A DNA stretch of 49,898 nt from Carnobacterium divergens (GCF_900258435.1 NZ_LT992558.1:737275-787172), one strand, 5' to 3'; positions 8,706 through 17,201 are shown, numbered from the stretch's first letter. The notes: a model not told the origin generated them from the sequence alone. Program-made: numbers and translations.

Positions 8706-8805
8706 AATAATACCCAATAAATATGAAGAAACTATGACCAAAGTTTGCTATTTTTCTTAAGAAAAACTAAAGCTACTTTTATTGATAACTGAAAAAGAAA
8801 CAAAG

Positions 8806-8909
8806 CTACAAAAAAAAGCTACCTCTCAAAGAGGTAGCTAGGGGGAGTGACTCTTTTCAATAGGGGGAGAAAAGAGTAATAAAAATAAAAAAGATTTAGT
8901 TTGGACTAC
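8806..8909 (-). ncRNA. Candidate small RNA, copy 2 (C-rich loop plus terminator)
   Basis: On the minus strand it has the same order as copy 1: a CTTTTTTATTTTTATT lead, an 8-base stem (ACTCTTTT / AAAAGAGT) with CUCCCCC in a 12-base loop, a single-stranded CACTCCCCCT, then a 9-base stem (AGCTACCTC / GAGGTAGCT) followed by a run of T. An extended -10 (TATACT, plus-strand 8916-8921) places the start near 8909, giving about 100 nucleotides. The stems differ from copy 1 while base pairing is kept, which points to a functional RNA rather than a simple repeat. Confidence 0.55.
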
Positions 8910-8992
8910 TTAGGTAGTATAGCTAGAAAAGCTGAAATTAAAATGATAAACACATAATCTTTTTTTATCAAATCAGTGGCAATGTCTTTATT

Positions 8993-9006
8993 TAGAAGCG
9001 CTTCCA
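8993..9006. promoter_or_regulatory. Possible catabolite-responsive (cre) site
   Basis: Read on the minus strand the site is TGGAAGCGCTTCTA, with a perfect GAAGCGCTTC palindrome core close to the CcpA consensus. It lies about 75 bases upstream of the -10 of small-RNA candidate 2 and about 65 bases upstream of a probable mgsA promoter, so either could be the target. Confidence 0.45.
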
Positions 9007-9069
9007 GATTAATCTTATTCTCATTTTTGTGTTATTTAATTATCGGTGTTATGATTAATAACCTTTGGT

Positions 9070-9098
9070 TTGAAGTGTTTCTAAGAGGTGTTTATTAA
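9070..9098 (+). promoter_or_regulatory. Probable mgsA promoter
   Basis: TTGAAG, 17 bases, TATTAA, placed about 57 bases before the mgsA start. A moderate match to sigma-A. The remaining bases of the 8554-9155 gap hold no gene I can support. Confidence 0.4.
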
Positions 9099-9155
9099 AT
9101 TTGAGTTATATGATATAGTTTTTAAAAGGGCTTACAATGAATTAGGGGGATTGAA

Positions 9156-9578
9156 ATGAATATTGCATTAATTGCACATGATCGTAAAAAAAAGCTGATG
9201 ATTGAATTAACCACGGCTTATCGAGAAATATTAAAAGAGCATACTCTTTATGCAACTGGTACAACTGGTTTAAGAATTATTGAAGAAACGGGATTAGCCG
9301 TTCATCGATTTAAATCAGGCCCATTAGGAGGCGACCAACAAATCGGTGCTCTGATTTCAGAAGATAAGATCGATATGGTGATTTTTTTAAGAGATCCATT
9401 AGCAGCCCAGCCTCATGAACCTGATGTGACTGCATTAATTCGATTAAGTGACGTTTACGAGATTCCGTTAGCAACCAATATCGGCACTGGAGAAATATTA
9501 TTAAGAGGTTTGGGAGTAGGATTTGCAGATTGGCGAACGATAACCAATGAGGTTGAAACTAAAATTTTAGACATTTAA
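9156..9578 (+). CDS. mgsA: Methylglyoxal synthase
   Basis: 140 residues, within the usual length for the family. It converts dihydroxyacetone phosphate to methylglyoxal and phosphate, a bypass used when sugar phosphates build up. Conserved features are the opening [12 protein letters not shown], the phosphate-binding GTTGLRI and [12 protein letters not shown] segments, the [12 protein letters not shown] loop with the catalytic aspartate, and [20 protein letters not shown]. Monocistronic, with a terminator on both sides. The upstream cre-like site fits carbon control. Confidence 0.95.
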   Translation: MNIALIAHDRKKKLMIELTTAYREILKEHTLYATGTTGLRIIEETGLAVHRFKSGPLGGDQQIGALISEDKIDMVIFLRDPLAAQPHEPDVTALIRLSDVYEIPLATNIGTGEILLRGLGVGFADWRTITNEVETKILDI

Positions 9579-9584
9579 CAATTA

Positions 9585-9622
9585 AAAGGCTCAGCTACTA
9601 TGAATTAGTAACTGAGCCTTTT
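9585..9622. terminator. Bidirectional terminator between mgsA and the met operon
   Basis: Arms AAAAGGCTCAG and CTGAGCCTTTT around an imperfectly paired inner part. T-runs on both strands serve mgsA (plus) and the metNIQ-amidohydrolase operon (minus). Confidence 0.85.
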
Positions 9623-9635
9623 CCATCAGATAAGA

Positions 9636-10829
9636 TTATTTTTGTAAATAATTAAGAGCGTATCGAACGTGAAATTCGGTTGCTAAAACTAAACTTCGTT
9701 CATCAATATCAAAATTTTCATGGTGATGACCATACCAAGTGTCAGGATTTTCAGGATTTCTAGTTCCAACACGTGCGTAGACTCCTTCACTAACGGCTAG
9801 AAAATCGGCAAAATCGTCTGCTCCTAAACTTTTCGGGTTATCAGTAATCACATTTTCAGCACCAACCATATCATTCGCAATCTGTTCAGCAAAATGAGTT
9901 GCAACAGGGTGATTAATCAAGGGAGCTGCTGCATTATAATTTTCAAAGCTTAAAGAGGTGCGGTGAGCCTTCGCTACGTCAGTTGCAATGCGTTTAACAG
10001 CGTCTAATACGAAATGGCGCGTTTCGTGGCTGAAAGTACGGACCGTTCCTTCTAACGAAGCTTCATTTGCGATAATATTGTAGCGAGTGCCAGCATTTAA
10101 AACACCAACAGCCACCACCGCGTTGTCTAAGGGGCTGACTTCTCTAGCCACAATACTTTGGAGTTCAACCGTAATAGCTGCAGCTGTTAAGAGTGCGTCT
10201 CTTCCTAAATCTGGCCTAGCAGCATGTCCAGATTCTCCTTTAATCGTAAGTTTAAAAATATCACAAGAAGCATTTGTAGCTCCTTTAGTCGTAACAAGTT
10301 TGCCAACGTCAACACTTGAATCCAAATGGAGTCCAAAAACTTGATCTACATTTTGAACAAAATTCCCCTCAACAAACTGTCTAGCCCCAGCACCGATTTC
10401 TTCGGCTTGTTGAAAAGCGAGTTTAATGGTTCCTGAAAATTCAGATTGGTGACTCTTTAATAATTTCGCTGCGCCAAGTAAAGCAGCGGTATGTCCGTCG
10501 TGACCACAAGCATGATTTAAACCTGGATGCACTGATTTATAAGGAACATCTTTTGCATCTGCCAACTCAAGGGCATCAATATCTGCTCGTAACAAAATAG
10601 TTTTTCCTTCACCAAGTCCACCTTGAATGGTTCCAAGGACACCGGTCTCACCAACTGATTCATATGGAATCCCAATTTTCGTAAGTTCAGCTTTAATGCG
10701 TTTAATGGTTTCAAATTCTTTTAAACTTGCTTCGGGGTGTTGATGGAAATACCGACGTAATGCGATAACTTCAGCAGCACCATTTTTTAATTCAGTTGTT
10801 AAGTCTGTTTCAATTAAATTGATTGTCAT
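9636..10829 (-). CDS. M20D family amidohydrolase (N-acyl amino acid amidohydrolase-like)
   Basis: 397 residues. The second of two nearby ATGs is chosen because the ribosome site AAAGGA abuts the first. Metal-binding motifs of the hippurate hydrolase / N-acyl-aminoacyl hydrolase group are present: HACGHDGHT near residue 100, the catalytic EEIGAGA, and a C-terminal GHHHENFDID. It is the last gene of an operon with the methionine importer metNIQ, and the whole operon lies behind two Met-specific T-boxes. It may therefore free methionine from N-acyl-methionine or a related conjugate (inference). The substrate cannot be read from sequence. Confidence 0.85.
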   Translation of the reverse strand: MTINLIETDLTTELKNGAAEVIALRRYFHQHPEASLKEFETIKRIKAELTKIGIPYESVGETGVLGTIQGGLGEGKTILLRADIDALELADAKDVPYKSVHPGLNHACGHDGHTAALLGAAKLLKSHQSEFSGTIKLAFQQAEEIGAGARQFVEGNFVQNVDQVFGLHLDSSVDVGKLVTTKGATNASCDIFKLTIKGESGHAARPDLGRDALLTAAAITVELQSIVAREVSPLDNAVVAVGVLNAGTRYNIIANEASLEGTVRTFSHETRHFVLDAVKRIATDVAKAHRTSLSFENYNAAAPLINHPVATHFAEQIANDMVGAENVITDNPKSLGADDFADFLAVSEGVYARVGTRNPENPDTWYGHHHENFDIDERSLVLATEFHVRYALNYLQK

Positions 10830-10849
10830 ATTTTTCATCCTTTTTGTGG

Positions 10850-11683
10850 TTATTTTTTAGCATCTTCCCAAACAGGTGTAGAGGAACCTTTAGTTGTTTT
10901 TTCAAGTAATTTAACGGTCTCAGGGGACTGATAAGCTTTAACGATTTTTTGATAAATGCTATTATCTTTATCCTTTTTCTTGGCAACAATGATATTGATA
11001 TAAGGTTTTGATGTTTCATTTACTGGTTCTAGGAAAATCGCATCTTTATTAGGAACAAAGCCTGCATCGACAGCCATTCCGCTGTTAATGAGTGAAACCG
11101 TTGTGTCACTTAATGAACGAGCAGTTTGAGCAGCATCAAGTTCTTTAATTTCAAGATCGAGTTTATTTTCGGTAATGTCTTTAACTGTGGGTGTTTGTTT
11201 AGCAGCAGGGTCTACTTTGATTAAGCCGGCTGTTTGTAGCAATAAAAGCGCGCGCCCACCATTAGTAACATCATTTGGAATGGCCACAATATCTCCTTTT
11301 TTTAGTTCTTTTACATCTTTAATCTTTTCAGAATAAATACCTAATGGCGCAATAACAGTTTCCCCAATAGGGACTAAGTCTGTTCCGTGGTCTTTGTTGT
11401 AAGAATCCAGGAAAATTTGATGTTGGAAAGAATTTAGATCAATTTCACCTTCATTTAAAGCGGCATTCGGTTGTGTGTAATCTGTGAATTTTACAATTTC
11501 TAATTGAATATTGTCTTTCTTTAAACGCTCTTTAACATCATCCCAAACATCAGAATCATCCCCAACAACACCTAGTTTGACCGTAGTCGTTTTTTCTTTT
11601 GCTTGCGTACCGCCACATGCCGTAATGAAGAAAGCACCTAAAATTAGTAAAGTAGAAATCGTTAATTTTTTTATTGTTTTCAT
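10850..11683 (-). CDS. metQ: MetQ methionine-binding lipoprotein
   Basis: 277 residues, NlpA/MetQ family. A lipoprotein signal peptide ends in the lipobox ITAC with Cys23, so the protein is anchored on the outer face of the membrane. Family motifs include VGDDSDVWDDV, the FTDYTQPNAALNEGEIDLNSFQH region and a C-terminal VAKKKDKDN. It delivers methionine (and often D-Met or oxidised Met) to MetNI. The gene order metN-metI-metQ with short gaps supports a single transporter operon. Confidence 0.95.
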   Translation of the reverse strand: MKTIKKLTISTLLILGAFFITACGGTQAKEKTTTVKLGVVGDDSDVWDDVKERLKKDNIQLEIVKFTDYTQPNAALNEGEIDLNSFQHQIFLDSYNKDHGTDLVPIGETVIAPLGIYSEKIKDVKELKKGDIVAIPNDVTNGGRALLLLQTAGLIKVDPAAKQTPTVKDITENKLDLEIKELDAAQTARSLSDTTVSLINSGMAVDAGFVPNKDAIFLEPVNETSKPYINIIVAKKKDKDNSIYQKIVKAYQSPETVKLLEKTTKGSSTPVWEDAKK

Positions 11684-11711
11684 GTTGTAAAACTCCTTTT
11701 TAATTGTTTTT

Positions 11712-12404
11712 TTAAGAATGGCTTGTTCGTTTAATTAAGAAATTTCCGATAAATTGACTAATAAAGACTAAAATTAAAATGATTAAAGTTGCCACGAGCG
11801 TGACATCATTTTGGAATCGATTGTATCCTTTTGAAATAGCTAAATTTCCCAATCCACCGCCTCCAATTGCTCCAGCCATGGCAGTTAGTCCGATTAAATT
11901 AATAATGGTTACTGAAGAAGCGCGAATAATACCATTTAACCCTTCTTTTAGGTAAACGCGGAAAATAATTTCTAAAGGACTAGACCCCATCGCTTGAGCT
12001 GCTTCAACCACGCCAGAGTCAACTTCAACTAAGGCGTTTTGAATTTGTCTAGCAAAAAAGGGAACCGTTCCAATAACAAGAGGAACAATTGCTGCTGTGG
12101 TGCCAATGGAAGTTCCTACTAGTAGGCGTGTAAAAGGAACAATAACGGCTAACATAATAATAAATGGAATTGACCGAAAGACATTAATGATTTTATCTAG
12201 AGTGGTGTAAATTCCTCTATTTTCTAGAATCCCATTAGCATCTGTTACAACTAAGATTACCCCTAAGATAATTCCTAAAATTCCTGCAATAATGGCTGTA
12301 ACGCTGACCATGTATAACGTTTGAATCGTACTTTCAATAAATTCCTCTTTTAAAGGGGGAATATTTTTAAAATAGCTAGCTAATGAATCCAACATTGTTT
12401 TCAC
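11712..12404 (-). CDS. metI: MetI methionine ABC transporter permease
   Basis: 230 residues with five to six membrane helices and the permease EAA-type loop (VEAAQAMGSSPLEIIFRVYL) at about residues 145-165, followed by the strongly conserved NLIGLTAMAGAIGGGGLG. Partner of MetN and MetQ, 12 bases downstream of metN and 28 upstream of metQ. Confidence 0.95.
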   Translation of the reverse strand: MKTMLDSLASYFKNIPPLKEEFIESTIQTLYMVSVTAIIAGILGIILGVILVVTDANGILENRGIYTTLDKIINVFRSIPFIIMLAVIVPFTRLLVGTSIGTTAAIVPLVIGTVPFFARQIQNALVEVDSGVVEAAQAMGSSPLEIIFRVYLKEGLNGIIRASSVTIINLIGLTAMAGAIGGGGLGNLAISKGYNRFQNDVTLVATLIILILVFISQFIGNFLIKRTSHS

Positions 12405-12416
12405 TCCTTTTGTAAA

Positions 12417-13490
12417 TTAACTAATTTTTTGTTTGCGTGGCAACGAAATAACGTTTTGTTGATGTTCAATTATTTCGACTTTAATATCTTTAGAAACCAG
12501 ATAAGCGAGTGCTTGATCACGTTTGATTTTTTCCCCTGAAAAGATAACAATTAAATTCCCAATCGGAGTGTCTTGTAAAATTTCAATATTGCCAAATAAA
12601 ATATTGGTCGAAATTGTAAATTGAGAATAGAGATGAGCAATCAAAGGCTCACTTGTTGTAGCACCTACATAAGAAACTTTCGCAAGAATGTCGTTCGGCT
12701 GTAAATCCAACAAACTAGGATGGGTTAAAATAGTTTCTAATCCTTGATCTACATGAGTCGCAGTATTAATAAAATCTTTAGTGATGGGTTTTCTAGGCTG
12801 GGTAAAAATTTGGACTAAATTTCCTTCTTCAACGACACGGCCTTTTTCCATTACCGCAACTTTAGTGCAAATTTCTTTTACAACTTGCATTTCATGAGTG
12901 ATAATCACAATCGTCAAATTTAATTTTCGATTGAGCTCCTTTAAAAGCGTTAAGATTGAGGACGTTGTTTTGGGATCTAACGCGCTAGTAGCCTCATCAC
13001 AAAGGAGAACCTCAGGATCATTTGCTAAAGCCCTAGCAATGGCAACACGTTGTTTTTGTCCTCCTGAAAGTTGGGAAGGATACGCGTTATTTTTATCTGA
13101 TAAACCAACCAATTCAAGTAGACCAGAGACTTTTTCATTCAGCTCTTTTTTTGATAATGATGAATGTTTTAAAGGATAAGCCACATTATCAGCAATTGTT
13201 CGAGAAGCCATTAAATTAAAATGTTGAAAAATCATGCCTATTTTTTTACGTGCCCTTCGAAGTTCTTTAGGCGTGAGGCTTAAAAGATCGCGGTCAGCAA
13301 CGATTACTTTTCCGCTAGTTGGACGTTGGAGCAGGTTGATGGTTCTAACGAGCGTACTTTTTCCAGCCCCACTATAGCCGACAATTCCAAAGACATCGCC
13401 TTTTTCAACGGTTAAGTCAACTTGCTCGACAGCCGTGATTTGTTGATCTTTTGTTTTAAATGTGACACTTACTTGTTCTAATTGAATCAT
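12417..13490 (-). CDS. metN: MetN methionine ABC transporter ATPase
   Basis: 357 residues from the ATG that follows GGTGGG; an upstream in-frame extension of 18 codons lies inside the leader terminator and is rejected. Walker A is GYSGAGKST (residues 38-46). The ABC signature LSGGQKQR and Walker [13 protein letters not shown] follow. The C-terminal part (about 275-350) is the NIL domain that senses methionine in this family. First gene of the operon and directly controlled by the T-boxes. Confidence 0.95.
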   Translation of the reverse strand: MIQLEQVSVTFKTKDQQITAVEQVDLTVEKGDVFGIVGYSGAGKSTLVRTINLLQRPTSGKVIVADRDLLSLTPKELRRARKKIGMIFQHFNLMASRTIADNVAYPLKHSSLSKKELNEKVSGLLELVGLSDKNNAYPSQLSGGQKQRVAIARALANDPEVLLCDEATSALDPKTTSSILTLLKELNRKLNLTIVIITHEMQVVKEICTKVAVMEKGRVVEEGNLVQIFTQPRKPITKDFINTATHVDQGLETILTHPSLLDLQPNDILAKVSYVGATTSEPLIAHLYSQFTISTNILFGNIEILQDTPIGNLIVIFSGEKIKRDQALAYLVSKDIKVEIIEHQQNVISLPRKQKIS

Positions 13491-13519
13491 ATTATTCCCA
13501 CCTTCAAGATAATTTAAAA

Positions 13520-13800
13520 TAAAAAAACGTCCTTTTAAAATCAATTTGAATTGATTTTAAAAGGACGAATTCAACGTTCGTGTTACCACCTTTTTTTAGA
13601 TTTCCTTTACAAGAAATCCCTTATCAAGTACGAGAAGACATGCTTCCGATACTCTAGCACGTTAATGGGTGCACCCATGATAGCCTAATGGAAAATCCAC
13701 TCGGTATCCCGCCTCAGAGGCCATTTTCGACTTGCTTTTCATTCGCCCTTTTCAGCATCATACAGGCTCTCTGTTAGAATGAAATTTCAAGTGTACTTTT
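13520..13800 (-). ncRNA. Met T-box riboswitch, promoter-distal copy
   Basis: A T-box leader on the minus strand ending 30 bases before metN. The T-box core is GGTGGTAACACG (plus-strand 13579-13590). The UGGU within it matches a tRNA with discriminator A. The specifier region GAAAATGGCCT places an AUG (Met) codon at plus-strand 13722-13724. The terminator has arms near 13528-13567 followed by T (13520-13527), and its upstream arm competes with the antiterminator. Uncharged tRNA-Met should allow readthrough into metNIQ. Confidence 0.92.
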
Positions 13801-13825
13801 CTCGTCACTGCGTTTATCGATATAA

Positions 13826-14130
13826 AATAAAAAAACTCGTCCTTTAAATGATTGATTTCAATCATTTAAAGGACGAGTACAATTATGTATTCGTGTTACC
13901 ACCTTTTTTTATAAAACGATTGCTCGTTTTACCTTAACCAGTACTTAAAATAACTAGACTTTGCATACTGTGGCACGATAGCGGGTGCTCCCGTAGCAAT
14001 CTAAAGTAGATAATCTACAATTCAACTGCTTCACTCCAAGGCCATTTTCAGCTTTCTTCCCACTACCCTTTTTCAGCAATCTTTCAGGGCTCTCTATAAG
14101 TGTTTGTAAAACGTACTTTCCTTTTCATTG
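13826..14130 (-). ncRNA. Met T-box riboswitch, promoter-proximal copy
   Basis: A complete second T-box with the same parts: stem I AGAGAGCC, specifier GAAAATGGCCT with AUG at plus-strand 14043-14045, T-box GGTGGTAACACG at 13892-13903, and a terminator at 13836-13878 with a T-run at 13828-13835. It lies in series with the copy at 13520-13800, so two tRNA-Met readings must both permit transcription. Confidence 0.92.
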
Positions 14131-14170
14131 TGATTTAATGATATTCTCATTATTTGTTAACTTGATTCTT

Positions 14171-14199
14171 AATATACAGGTCAGTTGTCAATTTGTCAA
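14171..14199 (-). promoter_or_regulatory. Promoter of the met operon
   Basis: On the minus strand: TTGACA, a 17-base spacer, TATATT. This near-consensus sigma-A promoter starts transcription near 14164, just upstream of the first T-box. Confidence 0.8.
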
Positions 14200-14256
14200 C
14201 AACAAAATAAAAAATAAATGACTTAGTGAAATAAAGTAGAACTTATGAAAACCATA

Positions 14257-14293
14257 TGCTATAGTAAGAGAGGATTTTCTCATACGAGAAAAT
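14257..14293 (+). promoter_or_regulatory. Probable folT promoter and leader hairpin
   Basis: An extended -10 (TGC then TATAGT, 14260-14265) without a good -35 is followed by a perfect GATTTTCTC / GAGAAAATC hairpin (14273-14293) immediately before the folate riboswitch. The hairpin's role is unknown. Confidence 0.4.
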
Positions 14294-14303
14294 CTAAAAA
14301 TAA

Positions 14304-14410
14304 ACAGAGTAGGAAATAAAGCGTTAAGTGCTGCTGGGATGGGATGTTGCTCACAGACGAAAAATGATTGAACAATCATTTGCGGTTTTATTTTTGCATT
14401 CGCTGCATAA
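14304..14410 (+). ncRNA. Tetrahydrofolate (THF) riboswitch
   Basis: The conserved strings of the THF class appear in order: AGAGTAGG, GCGTTAAGTG, GATGGGATGTTG, ACGAAAA, an ATGATTGAACAATCAT hairpin, then GCGGTTTTATTTTTGC and CATTCGCTG. The pairings (AAATAAA with TTTTATTT, CAG with CTG) close the two-way and three-way stems. It precedes the folate-uptake gene by about 40 bases. There is no T-run terminator in between, and a CTC/GAG pairing around AAAGGAG at 14431-14440 suggests control of translation. Confidence 0.9.
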
Positions 14411-14448
14411 AGTTTTTATGTGTGGGAGCTCTTAAAGGAGATCTTCAA

Positions 14449-14976
14449 ATGTTCAAAAAAAAGTTAGACGCAAAAACAATTGCAACAATGGGTTTATTAA
14501 TGGCTTTACAGCTAGTTTTAACTCGATTTGTTTCGATTGAGACCCCAATTGTTCGCATTGGATTTGATTTTTTACCCATTGCCATTATGGGGATGCTTTT
14601 TGGTCCTTGGTTATCTGGCGTTGCGGTTGCAATGACCGATATTATTGGGATTTCACTATTTGCTAGAACAGCACCATTTTTCCCAGGATTCACGTTGTCT
14701 GCATTTTTGACAGCAGCCGTTTATGGTTTCTTTTTATACAAAAAACCTAAAACCTTGCTAAGAGTAGCACTAGCTGTGATTATGGTGACACTTGTGATTA
14801 ACTTGGGCTTAAACACGCTGTGGTTATCAATGATTTATGACAAAGCAATGATTGTGATTTTTCCAGCCAGAATTTTACAAAATTTGATAATGACCCCGAT
14901 TCAGATTGCCTTGCTTTATTTTGTTGTTCAAAGCAATATTTTATCAAAAACAATCGGAATCGATTCAACTAAATAA
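14449..14976 (+). CDS. folT: Folate ECF transporter S component
   Basis: 175 residues from the ATG after AAAGGAG; the longer in-frame extension runs into the riboswitch and is rejected. About six membrane helices are seen. The S-component features are the TMGLLMALQLVLTRFVSIETP helix 1 region and RIGFDFLPIAIMGMLFGP in helices 2-3. It binds folate and docks on the shared EcfAA'T energizing module, not encoded in this window. The THF riboswitch directly upstream makes the substrate call firm. Confidence 0.93.
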   Translation: MFKKKLDAKTIATMGLLMALQLVLTRFVSIETPIVRIGFDFLPIAIMGMLFGPWLSGVAVAMTDIIGISLFARTAPFFPGFTLSAFLTAAVYGFFLYKKPKTLLRVALAVIMVTLVINLGLNTLWLSMIYDKAMIVIFPARILQNLIMTPIQIALLYFVVQSNILSKTIGIDSTK

Positions 14977-15002
14977 AACGTAACAGCTCCCAACATCCAA
15001 TT

Positions 15003-15030
15003 CACCTTCATTTTTTGAAGGTGTTTTTTT
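15003..15030 (+). terminator. Terminator of folT
   Basis: CACCTTCA and TGAAGGTG arms then a run of T. Confidence 0.85.
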
Positions 15031-15032
15031 AT

Positions 15033-15060
15033 AAAAAAAATCCAACCCCGCAGGATTGGA
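15033..15060 (-). terminator. Terminator of the YdcF-family gene
   Basis: Arms TCCAATCCTG and CGGGGTTGGA pair on the minus strand (with one C-G end and GC-rich middle) and are followed by eight T. It lies back to back with the folT terminator. Confidence 0.75.
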
Positions 15061-15070
15061 AATACCCATA

Positions 15071-16108
15071 TTAAGTGAAAATATAACCAATAATTCCTAA
15101 CGCAATGGTTATCAAAGCCATTACAATGACGACGGCTAAATGCCATTTTTTATATAAAGCAAGAATAGCAATAAACTCACGAATCATAGCATTTGGCCAA
15201 TAATAAAATGCCGTTTTTGCCCCAATCCCTTGACTGGTTAATCCCGCACGTTTGGCATAAATCCCTGCTCTAAAAAGATGGAAATTATTAGTAGCAAATA
15301 AGCTTTTATAATGACCCTCACCCTTTAAACGATCCATTATTTTTTTAGAAAAAACCATATTTTCAAATGTATTAACTGATTGATCTTCTAGCAATGTATC
15401 TTCAATCGGAATGCCCTTTTTTAGTGCATATTGTTGCATGGCAACCGCTTCAGGGATTTTTTCATCGCCACCTTGTCCGCCAGAAAATAAAAGCTTAGGT
15501 GGAGTGTGGAGTTTAGCCTGTTTAAGATAAAAATCCATTGCGACATTGATTCGATTTTGCAATAATGGCGGGACGATGTACCCATCAATTAATCCGCTGC
15601 CTAAGACAATAATAAAATCTTTGTTTAATCTTGGACGATAGACTTGGTAAATAAAAGAGGCAATAAAAAAGTTCAAAAAATTAAATAAAAAATATAAGAA
15701 CAATAAAATTAAAAAGCCAGTAACATACCTCATAAATTCAGGTAGATAATTTGCAAGAATCGTTGATGATAAAATTAGCAAACCCAATATAGCAAGTCCT
15801 AAAAATAACGTTAAAAAATTAGAAAAACGGGCGCCTTCCTTTTTTATCAAAATTCGAGCATTGACAAAAGAAGCAACCATTAAAGCAAACGCTCCAAAAA
15901 GTCCTATTAATCCTAAGATAACTAAAAAGACTAATGAAATGATTACTAGAATCCGATTGTAGGTTGAAAAACTAAAGTACAACAGAGTGATAAAAAGTGA
16001 AAATAAAAAGCAATTAAACAAAAAACCATTGATAATCTTACGTCGATCTTGCCAATAAGAAAGAGCAAAAATTAAAAATACAGCTATATTAAGATATAAA
16101 AAAAACAA
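15071..16108 (-). CDS. YdcF/SanA (DUF218) family membrane protein
   Basis: 345 residues from a TTG start seven bases after GGAGG; a further upstream TTG lies before that site. Five or so membrane helices in the first 165 residues carry a DUF218 domain (FIIVLGSGLIDG, LFSGGQGGDEKIPEA, VNTFENMVFSKK, TNNFHLFRAGIYAKR) and then two C-terminal helices. DUF218 proteins such as SanA/ElyC are tied to envelope integrity in Gram-negatives. The role in Firmicutes is not settled. Confidence 0.8.
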   Translation of the reverse strand: MFFLYLNIAVFLIFALSYWQDRRKIINGFLFNCFLFSLFITLLYFSFSTYNRILVIISLVFLVILGLIGLFGAFALMVASFVNARILIKKEGARFSNFLTLFLGLAILGLLILSSTILANYLPEFMRYVTGFLILLFLYFLFNFLNFFIASFIYQVYRPRLNKDFIIVLGSGLIDGYIVPPLLQNRINVAMDFYLKQAKLHTPPKLLFSGGQGGDEKIPEAVAMQQYALKKGIPIEDTLLEDQSVNTFENMVFSKKIMDRLKGEGHYKSLFATNNFHLFRAGIYAKRAGLTSQGIGAKTAFYYWPNAMIREFIAILALYKKWHLAVVIVMALITIALGIIGYIFT

Positions 16109-16261
16109 GTGGACACCTCCGATGATTTTTGGATTCAAATTATTATAACAAAAAAATCAGTTGAAGAAAGACAAAAAAGGAAATAATTTATAAATAAAAA
16201 GGATTAAACTAGCAAATAGTCAGTCTATTCTGATAAAATAAAAAGAATAGGGGGAATGAGT

Positions 16262-16720
16262 ATGTCAATCAAACGATTTGGAACTAGAATTGAAGAAGTG
16301 TCTTACACCGTTCGAGTGGGAGTCTATGCATTAATTTTTGACGAAACACGTGAAAATTTAATGATTGTTTCACCACCTAATGGTGCGTACTTATTACCAG
16401 GTGGAGAAATTGAACCAGGTGAGACAAAGGAAGAGACGTTGCATAGAGAAGTAATGGAAGAGCTTGGTTTTACAGTATCCATAGGTACATATCTCGGTGA
16501 AGCAGAGGATTTCTACTACTCGACGTTTCGCAAAAAACATTATCATAATCCAGGCTATTTTTATGTAGTGGAATCTTATCAAAAAGTGAGGGAGCCTTTG
16601 GAAGATTTTAACAAACTGTATTGGTTGCCAATCAAAGAAGCTCATCGCCTTTTAAAAAGAGGCAGCCATAAATGGGCAATTGAGACGTATCTTGCACAAC
16701 ATGGTTTAAGCATCCATTAA
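16262..16720 (+). CDS. Nudix hydrolase (second in window)
   Basis: 152 residues. The ATG at 16262 is preferred over one six bases earlier, because the AGGGGG site is only three bases from the earlier one. The Nudix box is complete: GEIEPGE, seven residues, REVMEELGF (about residues 45-68). N-terminal VRVGVYALIFDE leads into the core strand. Not closely similar to the Nudix protein at 7658. Substrate unknown. Confidence 0.85.
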   Translation: MSIKRFGTRIEEVSYTVRVGVYALIFDETRENLMIVSPPNGAYLLPGGEIEPGETKEETLHREVMEELGFTVSIGTYLGEAEDFYYSTFRKKHYHNPGYFYVVESYQKVREPLEDFNKLYWLPIKEAHRLLKRGSHKWAIETYLAQHGLSIH

Positions 16721-16727
16721 ATCAAAA

Positions 16728-16760
16728 AAAGAACCTTCTTAAATAGAAGGTTCTTTTTTG
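16728..16760. terminator. Bidirectional terminator
   Basis: AAAGAACCTTCT and AGAAGGTTCTTT arms with A and T runs, shared by the converging Nudix and ohr genes. Confidence 0.85.
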
Positions 16761-16766
16761 ATGCAT

Positions 16767-17201
16767 CTATTCTTCGTAAGCAACAGCAGTAACTGAGCTA
16801 TCGATATTTCCTTTAGTTGCTTTTGAATAAGGACAAAAAGCATGTGCTTTATCCGCTAATTCTTGAACTGTTTCTAAGTCATGGCCTTCAATTGCTACTT
16901 GAATTTCACTAGCTAATTTAAAACCATTGTCGACTGGATCACTTACTAAATCAACTGTAACGTAGACTTTTGATTTTCCAGAAATTTTTTGTTGGCCCAT
17001 AATATGTTCCAAGGCAGAATTGAAACAAGCGCTATAACCTAAAGCAAATAATTGTTCAGGGTTACTTCCTTGTCCTTTTCCTCCCATTTCTTTTGGAGTA
17101 GAAACACGAACTGAAAAAGAACCATCAGGTAAATGACTCTCGCCATTACGGCCACCTGTGTTGATAGCTTTTGCTTGATAAAGTTTTTTTGATTCTGACA
17201 T
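16767..17201 (-). CDS. ohr: Organic hydroperoxide resistance protein (Ohr/OsmC family)
   Basis: 144 residues from the ATG after AAAGGAG, the normal Ohr length. The two redox cysteines sit in GYSACFNSAL (peroxidatic) and AFCPYSKAT (resolving). It reduces organic hydroperoxides with lipoyl thiols in known members. No ohrR regulator is adjacent. The neighbour downstream is an unrelated acetyltransferase. Confidence 0.92.
   Translation of the reverse strand: MSESKKLYQAKAINTGGRNGESHLPDGSFSVRVSTPKEMGGKGQGSNPEQLFALGYSACFNSALEHIMGQQKISGKSKVYVTVDLVSDPVDNGFKLASEIQVAIEGHDLETVQELADKAHAFCPYSKATKGNIDSSVTAVAYEE

Noticed and set aside
8666-8707. 13-residue plus-strand ORF (MKNKKVGCLLVVR) with GGAGG upstream
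   Set aside because: The GGAGG lies in the loop of a stem that belongs to the minus-strand RNA candidate, and the equivalent place in copy 2 has no ATG.
8848-8880. Short plus-strand GTG ORF after GGGGG
   Set aside because: Same reason: the G-run is the complement of the minus-strand C-rich loop.
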